Assembly: GCA_003971905.1 (NCBI GenBank)
Contig: RSEE01000050.1
Span: 186,001 to 250,000 of the forward strand
Reading direction: 5' to 3'
From: Moniliella sp. 'wahieum'
Lineage: Eukaryota; Basidiomycota; Moniliellomycetes; Moniliellales; Moniliellaceae
Length of the DNA: 64,000 bases
The translations under genes and the position numbers were made by a program. The notes below the pieces were generated by a model. It was not told the DNA's origin and did not search any database. It saw only the letters and a list, made by a program, of their open reading frames with translations. Shown here piece after piece: positions 56,923 through 64,000 of this stretch. The first letter of the stretch is position 1, and each line of letters begins with the position of its first letter.

Positions 56923-58313
56923 CTACGCGTCACTCGGACGCGTCCCGTTACGCTCCCTGCTGTTGCCGAGACAGCTGGACGCCATCGCAACCAGCAGCAG
57001 GAGCAGCGCCGAGCAGCGCCGCCAGTGCAGGCCCATGCTTCCCGCCGCTCCTCTCAGGCACCCGCACACATCGCAGCGTGTTGTCCGCTGAGCCGGACAC
57101 AAGCCACGCCCGTCGGGCGAGAAGGCGAGAGGGGGTGGGAACGAGTGGGCAGCAAGAATCCGAGTGCGCAGCCTCAGCGTCTCTCCGTCCAGCACACTTA
57201 TGCTCAGGTCTGCCCCCCCAACTGCCACCGCCCCGCCGTCGGGTGCGACCGCAAATGTAGTCACGGGTTTGGCTCCAACTTTGCGCGTGTCGCGCAGCGC
57301 CCACTTGTCGACCTCCCACGCCGATACAAACTAGTCCGCGGGCCTTCTTACCTGCCCCGCTAGGAGGGGTGGTGTTGACACTGTATAGAGAACACGGCCA
57401 TGAGGAGCAAACTTGGCCGAGCGGAACGTGCCCTTCCCTGTCCCAACTTCGGGGTTGGTGATCGACCGCGTTACCGTCGGCTCCTCCCCCTCTGCGCTGA
57501 CGATGCGCAACGTTTGGGCGGCAGCGATCGCCACTACGCCACTAGAGGGTGCAAAATCCGCATCGTATATCGTATCGTGAGCGCCAAAAAGTGCCTCAGG
57601 CTGAGTAGGCGGCACTCCATAGAGCTTCCCACCCACATGGGATACGGATGCAGCACCACACTGCCATCGGTGCCCGCCTCAAGTAGAGCACGACCAGCTG
57701 TTCTGTTCCGCTTTCGGAGTGATCGCGGGAGCCAACGCAAGGACCTTGGGATAGTCCTCGGGATTCGTAATAGGCAATCCGGAATAAACCTCAGAGGTTC
57801 GAGTGGCCTCACCTCGTCGCCCTCCCTGTGGTGTGTCAGCCCTGATGGCTCAGAAGGGGGTTCGACGTACTTAACATCTGGGTTCTCGACTCTCCCGCCC
57901 ACGGGGAGGGAGGGTATACCGATATAGGCGGAGAGTCTTGTTCTCCCCCCTTTTCAGTGTACTGGGGGACGAATTAACACTGCACGCAATCACCCCGCCC
58001 ACCCGGTCAACGGCCATGCACATCGGTGCATCCTCATCAGAGCTGAGAGTGAGCTCAACGAGCGGATGAAGCGCCTCATCCTCCAGCCCAGCGAGAACCA
58101 GCTTGTTCTTCACGCCACTCGGACCCCTCCGCCTCCGACATAGGCAACAACACGGGGGGCAACGAATGCAACCGCATACACTGGGAGCCCGACTGGCTGG
58201 CTGTAGTGTGCCGCGCGCATGTCGATGTGGTGGAGGGAAAACGCATTGCTGGGGGGCAAGGTAAATGAATAAATTGCCCCCGTGCGCTCCGAGATACTGG
58301 CCTCATGCCTCAT
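56923..58313 (-). CDS. SEC12: Sec12, ER guanine-nucleotide exchange factor for Sar1
   Basis: Starts COPII coat assembly by loading GTP on Sar1. It is a WD40 protein anchored in the ER by one C-terminal helix. Readable parts: PVGLPVYAVAFVAPRVVAYV with GGGG (about 58120-58200), then after a break VKNKLVLAGLEDEALHPLVE, LTLSSDEDAPMCMAVDRVGG and CSVNSSPSTLKRGENKTLRL, the signature zone with the K-loop and bound cation in Sec12. Later blades: EAGTDGSVVLHPYP, HDTIYDADFAPSSGVVAIAA, TFRSAKFAPHGRVLYTV, VTTFAVAPDGGAVAVGGADL, LVSGSADNTLRCVRV. The tail anchor is CSALLLLLVAMASSCL (about 56975-57025), ending at 56923. The start could be 58313 or the inner ATG at 58220 (MRAAHYSQPVG), which is closer to usual Sec12 length. 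Breaks at about 58115, 57890, 57650, 57350 and 57060. Confidence 0.85.
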
Positions 58314-58874
58314 GCTCTAAGCCGCCACCCGCAATGCCCCCTTTGCCCATTTGCGCCTTCAAGTTCAAGTTCTAGAGCGTGATTGTGCGCGTCTCCCCTG
58401 CCTCCAGATTGGCAGACGCGGATTACGCATAGTGCAGCGCAGGCAGACACAGAGGGGCCACTCATTTCGTTTGGCCGTGTCCTACCATCAACATGATTTT
58501 CAGCTTGCAGCTTCATAAGCGCTGCCCCGCTGTTCGGGAGGACGACGCAAACTATCTTTTGAACAGCGGCGCAGAAGTCTCCGGACGCAACCTCTGGAGA
58601 TGATTATCCTCGAACCAAGCAATCATTTCCCTTCCATCTCAAAATGAGACAATAGGAGGAAGAAACTGGTTCTTAACCACTTCCATTCACGTCTGACGCC
58701 AGGTCGAAGGCTGGCTGTAACACTTAGTATTGGTACACTCAGGTGAGGAGATAGTCATGCAGGAGCAGAATCCATTTGGCACTTAAGAGGCCAGAGCTTG
58801 TCCACCTTGAGGTCTCAGGCTTATGCGTGACCAATTGGTCTTGAATATCCAGCGGTCCCGGTTGGCCATACAGC
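58314..58874. other. intergenic, no gene seen
   Basis: 560 bp between SEC12 and the NDUFA11-like gene, both on the minus strand. An AGGTCTCAGGC word lies at about 58810. No protein signal. Confidence 0.5.
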
Positions 58875-59386
58875 TCATCGCCGCGGGTGAACGAAGTGTC
58901 CCATGAAGGTTAGCGTGCCCATCGTCAATCCAGTGAGCAAGGGCACGAGGAAAAGGGCCGGAGTCGTACCCCCTACAACCAAGTTGTCAGCACTCCATAC
59001 ACATGAACGAAGAGAAAAAGATGACGTACTGCGTGCGCCAATCAAAAATCCCGCAGCGGCACCGCCGGAGAAGGAGGAGACGAAGTCCTCGGCCTTCTTG
59101 CCGCGAGCCACACGGACCGCGGCCTGGACAAAGGCAAATGTGGCACCCACGGCACCATAGGTACCAGCCGTGCGCATCACCTGGCCAGCCCGCGCATGGA
59201 AGGGGGGGCGGACAACTTTGCCCGACTCGGCAAGGATACGGTTGAAAGCACGAGAGAGCCAACAAAGCCAGTGTACCCACCAACAAAGACGGCGCCCTTC
59301 AGGGGCTCGAAGGAGGCGGGATCCTGCCAGAGGGGCTTGCCCTCGCGGACGTGGACGTCCGGCAGCCACTTGGGGTACAATGACAT
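58875..59386 (-). CDS. complex I NDUFA11-like subunit (Tim17-family fold)
   Basis: Accessory, four-helix subunit of mitochondrial NADH:ubiquinone oxidoreductase, known in fungi as the 21.3 kDa type. The start MSLYPKWLPDVHVREGKPLW (59386) is preferred over the non-ATG upstream frame. Helices: SFEPLKGAVFVGGYTGFVGS, then after a break AFNRILAESGK, AGTYGAVGATFAFVQAAVRV, SSFSGGAAAGFLIGAR. An intron at 58973-59029 (GTACGTC...GTAG) joins to GTTPALFLVPLLTGLTMGTL and FMGHFVHPRR at the stop (58875). Gly-rich helices with GxxxG spacing are the Tim17/22/23-family look. A Tim-family import protein is the main alternative; the charged RGKKAEDF loop and short length favour NDUFA11. One indel (near 59240) makes the exon length wrong by one. 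Confidence 0.68.
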
Positions 59387-60247
59387 GTTGCCCGTAAGGT
59401 CAAGGTGGATGGCTCGCGGCAAGCCATCGCCATCCGACTGGTGTGGCCGACCAGCCGAGCCCCGGGCCGATTTCTAATCCTTTTCCGCAGCTCTTCCGCT
59501 GAGCCGGACTGCGAGTGACTAGCCACGTGACTGTCAAGGCCTAGCCTAACTGGTAGTGCTTGAAAGTCGAACGCTGGAATGAAATACTGAAATCGTGCTC
59601 GTTGCCCGTTCCACGTTCGGCTTCGCGTGGTTTAACATTCGAGAAGATTACGCTGGCGCACCACCTCCGACTGAGTCGAGCCCTGGGATCAACTTTGTAG
59701 TCAGGTCGGCACGGCCATCTTCGTCGGGTTCGAGAATCGAAGTAAGCCTGATGGCGCGAAGTTCCCTTTGATTGACTTTATGGCTATCATACCAGAGGGG
59801 GGAGCCTACAGGGAAAAGCGTTTACTTTGTCATAGCCTGAGCGTTACAAATGACCTGGATGGAAAGAGTCTGGGCTGATATGACCGCATGCATCTCTCAG
59901 TACCGACTCTCATCCTTTGTGCCTCTCAATGATCCAATCGGAATGCGTGTCTGCCGTTTCCCTCTGGCGACCGGATGGTCTCCCGATGTGATGGCGAACT
60001 TTTGCCCCACGTTTCTTTTTCTCCTGTGGAGCTGCTCTCGGCCCTTCCAGCGGCCCCAACCGCTCAACGTAACCACCCTTGGCATTTAAGCAGGCCAGCG
60101 AGTAAATGGCGACCATCCCTCTTTCATGTCCCTATGTACCAGCCTCGGCGACAGAAAAGAAAGCCCAGGAAATCCACGTTGCTCCTGGTGAACCATTGCT
60201 TTCCACCCCATCCAGTGGTTCAGGTTTGAATATGCATGTCATGGTAA
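59387..60247. other. intergenic, no gene seen
   Basis: About 860 bp, head of the NDUFA11-like gene and tail of the mL53 gene. No protein signal or notable repeats. Confidence 0.5.
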
Positions 60248-60644
60248 TCAGAATCCCTGCTCCTTGAGATAAAGCAGCCGTGCCGGGCCCTCAAGCTACG
60301 GGGATGCGGGCACAGTTAGCATGCTGGAGGTGATACCAAGGGAGCGGGACGTACCCTACGTTGCAACTCAAGGAAACCGAGTTTGGGCTGGCGGTCGGGA
60401 ATAACGGTAACCTTGCTCCCGTCTGTGTAGTGGACTTCAATGCTGGCCTGCTTGGGCGATGTGACGGAGGTAATGTTAATGGGCGGCATTTCGGTCAGAC
60501 CATAGCGATGGCTGCATTGGCGGTAACCGGGCGGGGAGGTAGGAGAGGAAAGTGCGCAGGGCCCGCGTTCCGGGGGATACGGGCACAGGGACCATGCGCA
60601 CGTCGATTTTGGTCATGTGCTTGAAGATTAAGTGATAGCGTCAT
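60248..60644 (-). CDS. MRPL44: mitochondrial large-subunit ribosomal protein mL53
   Basis: Mitoribosomal protein of thioredoxin-like fold near the L7/L12 stalk side of the large subunit. The best start is the ATG at 60644 (MTLSL), with one break before IFKHMTKIDVRMVPVPVSPG; an ATG at 60616 (MTKID) is the alternative. Then TRALRTFLSYLPA, after further breaks ANAAIAMV, TEMPPINITSVTSPKQASIE and VHYTDGSKVTVIPDRQPKLG with FLELQRR. An intron at 60296-60354 (GTACGTC...CGTAG) is followed by LEGPARLLYLKEQGF and the stop (60248). About 130 residues, normal for the family. The gene is small and frame-broken, so simple ORF calling misses it entirely. Confidence 0.72.
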
Positions 60645-60831
60645 GGCGGTGGTAGGGCTGGCAACTTGAGAGCTGGTAGCTGGACTCTGGAAGACGTCTT
60701 CCTGCCTCCCACACAGAAATCAGCGACCAGCTGAGGGCGAGGAAGTTGGACAGCGGAATTAATTTGTTCCGCAGCCATTCCGAAGAATCACGGCGGGCCG
60801 GGCCGGCCCATCATCCAAGCTTCCCGCAACC
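60645..60831. promoter_or_regulatory. shared divergent promoter, mL53 and bL35m
   Basis: 187 bp between the ATG codons of two mitoribosomal protein genes read away from each other. No TATA box. It ends in CAAGCTTCCCGCAACC before the bL35m start. Confidence 0.55.
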
Positions 60832-61317
60832 ATGGTGTTGGCAACGACACGTCTGTTGGCCGGGTTGAGCCTCGCCGTGCGCCCCACTGTGCGTTCTGCC
60901 CCAGTGGCTCTTACCAGGGGCTGGCTCTGTGTGCGCGTACCCGCCCCACTCTCGCCCTCCCCTCGCTTGCCGATGGCCGCACGCTCGGCGGCTGAGGATC
61001 CGTGTGCCCAAGAGCAAACGGCCGCTCAAGCGTGGTCGCGGCAAGCAGGTGCTGCGAAGCCGGGCGCCAACTTTAAGCCCAAAAGATGAAGTCCAAGGCC
61101 ATGAGGATCAAGTTTAAGCCCCACAAGGTCTCATGAAGCGTGTCGTATTCTCAAAGACGACAATGGCCGCATCATCTTCAAGCACTGGCACAACTACACG
61201 GCTTCTCACAACTATGGCATGTCCCGTGCCCGTCGCGTGCGTCTCCGCAAGCCGGCGTACATCAAGTCTGGTGCACAGAACAAGCTCTTCCGTAAGCTAC
61301 TCGGCTTGCCGCTCTAA
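60832..61317 (+). CDS. mitochondrial large-subunit ribosomal protein bL35m
   Basis: The N-terminus MVLATTRLLAGLSLAVRPTV is an Arg/Leu/Ala-rich presequence without acids. After a Pro/Ala-rich stretch come GAAKPGANFKPKR, and after a one-base break MKSKAMRIKFKPHKG, LMKRVRILKDDNGRIIFKHW, HNYTASHNYGMSRARRVRLR, KPAYIKSG and the end FRKLLGLPL (stop 61317). The order Lys-rich start, HKG, turn with GxI, then RRxRLRKP is that of bacterial-type L35. The mature part is about 75 residues. The last three quarters lies in frames different from the first, so at least three indels are needed. Other small basic ribosomal proteins are possible; bL35m fits best. Divergent with mL53. Confidence 0.65.
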
Positions 61318-62559
61318 CAAGGGGGCGGGAAAGATGCATGATGCCCCATGGGTTAAGAACATGTATCACTACTATAGAGGTCTTGCTGCCGCCACCTCAG
61401 ATCAATTCAGCGACTCGGCCTTGGCGTGGCCCTAGGTCTGGGTAGTCAGCTCAAATGGTGGTACCTGTTTTGTTCGTTTAGCCTCGAGAGTGTCCGACTT
61501 GATGTTGGCCCCCCTATCACGGCCCCGCCTTGAAAGCAAACGTCTTTTGTTGCCCCCCTGTACATTCAAATCGTGAGCAAAGACTCTCTCACAGCCTGCG
61601 TCAACAGAGATTCTGTCTCGCGGAACAAGTTTAGGCAATGGCTTTCCAAAATCGACTAGTATAAAGGGAAGCAGTGTCTGCCCCGGCCATCAGGGATAGC
61701 GAAGAGGAGTCCGTCCATCCGTACCTGTCTTGCACACACTGGCGGATACATGCTTCATCTCGTATCGCTAATTCAAAAAACGGGATCTTTTCCCTCCCAT
61801 GTAGACGGAGAAGACAACGTCTGTTGGACAACTGAACACGTTGACCCCACCCCCGCTTGGCCAAGGGGTAAGCGAAGTCACGGGGGTCACCTCTTCTGAC
61901 AAGGGAATATGACGGGGCTTGTGGGACTCACATTACTTCCCATATAGGAGATTGCATTCGTGAAGCAATTGGTTTCCTTGAACCATAGTAAGCAAGTCAA
62001 CTGATGTGAAATGGGAGTGTGGGGAAGCTATAATAGCGCGATGTATATACTCTTTCCGTGCTTGTACTCCCACCCTGGTCGCGGGAGAGGAACAAGGCGG
62101 GAACTTGTCCGCAGACACTTGGGGCTGCACCAGGTCCTCCCCTGGCGTACGCGCAGGGCGCGTACAGAAGGCAAACCGCATTACTTGGGTACTCGTGTAG
62201 AAGACGCAAGAAGTTGAAAGTATACGCCGCGTCTCTGCACCACCCAGTCTGGGCAAATCAGAGCTGCCAGGGGCTTGGCCAGAACGGGCGTGCGCATCAC
62301 GTGACGTGGCGCTGCCTGCAAGGCTGCCAATGCAGTATTCAATTAGGCAATTGAGGCGGGCCGGTGATCGGGTGGACGTGTGCGTGACCGCGTGATACTC
62401 GCGTGCCGACGCAGTTGGGCTGGGGACGATGCTCAGGCGGCCAGGCTGTCACGCCCCTCAGACCACAGGAGGTCATAAGCTGAGGCCTTGAGCCCAGCTA
62501 TCGATCTATCTGCCCACCACCACCATCCTGCATCACTGCGGGCCCACCCAGACGTTGCT
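61318..62559. other. intergenic, no supported gene
   Basis: About 1.24 kb between two plus-strand genes. Minus-strand frames at 61631-61864 and 61933-62256 have some protein-like pieces but no family and no clear splice sites. A GTCACGTGACGTG-like word lies at 62296-62308 and GTGACCGCGTGA at 62383-62394. Confidence 0.4.
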
Positions 62560-63872
62560 ATGGCAGATCTGTACTCGGTGCCGCTCAGTGAGCGACCCAC
62601 TCCGCCCATCCGGCTAGCAAAGACGCTGACCGTGCTGGTCTGGTTCCATCTCTCGTGCTTCATGATCAATGGCCTCCAGTTCCTCGTCTGGCCCTTGAGC
62701 ATCGTCCTGCCGGGTGCGTACTCGCGTATCATTCGGTACACTAAGCACTCTTTTGGCTTGCTTCTTGTGTCTCTCAGTCAGCTTTTTGCCCCAACCCGCC
62801 TTGTGCTCAGCTTCACCGACGCCAATGGCAATCCCGTCGATCCTTCCCCGTTTCTCCGCAAGCAGGGGGACAAGGTCACTGGCCTCAACCTTCCGCCTCG
62901 AAGCGTGGCAATGTCGAACCACCAAATCTACCTTGATTGGCTCTACCTTTGGGTGTATCTTATTACGCCGGTCTGTCCTCCTACCTGTACATCATCCTCA
63001 AAGCGTCACTTAAATGGGTTCCCGTCCTTGGGTGGGGGATGCAGTTCTTCCGCTTCATCTTTCTCAAGCGCAATTGGCTCGCCGACCGCTCCCCTTTGGC
63101 AAAAAGCCTGGCCCACATGGCCGATCTCTACGCCCACAAGATAAAAAAGAGGATGAATCGCTGGGAAAACTTTTGCTCCTGATTTTTCCAGAAGGCACGC
63201 TGGTCTCACGCGACACACGCCCGGTCTCGGCCAAGTTTGCTGCCAAGCTCGGCTTGGAGGATCCAAAGAACCTCCTACTTCCGCGTAGCACAGGGCTTTT
63301 CTTTTGTCTGCGAACGTTGGCGGCGGAGGTGGAGGACCTGTGGTTGGTGGTACGTCTCCCTATCTCCTATGGCGACTAGGATTGATTAACCCGGTTAGGA
63401 TTACACAATTGGCTACCCCGGTGTTCCCCGAGCGGGATAGGACAAGATTACTACACTCTGCGCAGTGTCTTTGTCTTGGCTATCGCCCCGCCCGCGATCC
63501 ATATCAACTGTATTGTTACCCGCGTCACTCCCAGCAGTACCGGAGGGTACAACGTTTCGTCTGGTGGCGACCCGCCTCCATGGGCAAGCTTCCCCTACGG
63601 CCACCAAGAGCGGGGAGGATGAGTTTGAGGCGACACCGGAAGAGAAGGCCGAGTTCGATGCCTGGTTGCGTAAGCGGTGGGCGGTCAAGGATCGCATGAT
63701 GAGTCGCTTCTACGATCACGGCGACTTTGTGTGGGGGCGTAAAATGCAAATGCCTAACGCGACGGTGGAGGTGCCGGTCCAGCTTCTCCACAAAAGCGAG
63801 TTCCTGGATGTTTTCACCTGGTTCATTCCACTTCTTGTAGTGGCGGGATGTTTGGCCTACTTTGTCGCATGA
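62560..63872 (+). CDS. lysophospholipid acyltransferase, Cst26/LCLAT1 type
   Basis: Transfers acyl chains to lysophospholipids (lysophosphatidylinositol or lysocardiolipin in relatives), a membrane protein of the ER. The start MADLYSVPLSERPTPP (62560) is followed by a membrane helix LVWFHLSCFMINGLQFLVW. The catalytic motif NHQIYLDW (about 62917-62940) is the family NHxxxxDW. After a break come SYYAGLSSYLYIILKASLKW, VPVLGWGMQFFRFIFLKRNW and the FPEGT acyl-acceptor motif (LLIFPEGTLVSRDTRP, about 63180-63230). LLLPRSTGLFFCL follows. An intron at 63350-63398 joins WLV to DYTIGYPGVPR. After another break come DYYTLRSVFVLAI, FDAWLRKRWAVKDRMMSRFY and a C-terminal membrane helix WFIPLLVVAGCLAYFVA (stop 63872). 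Breaks at about 62945, 63165, 63430 and 63560. Confidence 0.87.
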
Positions 63873-64000
63873 TCGAGACCTTGCCTGGCTGTGCTTCACT
63901 GTTGTCTCCTAACGCCCTGCCACGATCATCATTTCCGTGATTCATTCAACTCGTCTGATGAATATAGCTGTAGGTCGACGACAACGACTCGCCTCTGCCA
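63873..64000. other. 3' flank at window end
   Basis: 128 bp after the acyltransferase stop. Nothing further seen. Confidence 0.5.

Noticed and set aside
61631-62256. Minus-strand frames between bL35m and the acyltransferase
   Set aside because: Some protein-like stretches, but no family, no clear start and no convincing introns linking them.
2443-63872. Window as a pseudogene island or degraded mobile region
   Set aside because: Breaks are mostly one or two bases, protein on both sides stays conserved, splice sites are intact, essential genes are included and two genes are undamaged. Decay would add stops and larger deletions.

Overview
This is a gene-dense, GC-rich nuclear window from a fungus, most likely a basidiomycete. 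The signs are short GT-AG introns (about 50-95 bp), many of them opening with GTACG, a DUF6534 membrane protein (a family largely known from Basidiomycota), and fungal-specific proteins such as a Whi2-type regulator, a Bqt4-like nuclear-envelope protein and a fungal-type TFIID BTP subunit. The order or class cannot be fixed from the sequence. No transposon, rRNA, CRISPR, viral or bacterial-type operon structure was seen.

Layout. 1-9 kb: a doubtful spliced gene, a fatty-acid-hydroxylase/sterol-desaturase gene, a GGAAA microsatellite and a Cys-rich single-pass membrane protein on the minus strand. 9-16 kb: a triple-KH RNA-binding protein, CTU2 (tRNA wobble-uridine thiolation) and an unrecognised minus-strand gene convergent with it. 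16-25.8 kb: repeat-bearing intergenic DNA, an intact Cdc20/Fizzy-family gene, WHI2, an unrecognised minus-strand gene and a Bqt4-like gene. 26.9-35.4 kb: an F-box/LRR-like gene, DUF6534, a 3.2 kb repeat-rich spacer and an intact HSF-type transcription factor. 36.9-49.2 kb: mostly long, low-complexity, unrecognised genes. 49.2-64 kb: a dense housekeeping stretch with a GHITM-type mitochondrial membrane protein, a TFIID BTP subunit, PAB2, tRNA-Thr(CGU), ERV29, SEC12, a complex I NDUFA11-like subunit, two divergent mitoribosomal protein genes (mL53 and bL35m) and a CST26-type acyltransferase.

Functional neighbours. ERV29 and SEC12 (both early secretory/COPII) lie in tandem 274 bp apart. Three mitochondrial-protein genes (NDUFA11-like, mL53, bL35m) are consecutive, and the two mitoribosomal genes share a divergent promoter of about 190 bp.

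Sequence quality. Many strongly conserved genes are broken by one- or two-base indels, while their splice sites, terminal motifs and the reading frame on either side of the break are preserved. Two multi-exon genes (the Cdc20-like and the HSF-like) are fully intact. The simplest reading is residual indel error in an incompletely polished long-read assembly, not a block of pseudogenes. CDS spans below therefore often contain marked frame changes, and the longest open frames are frequently not the true protein.
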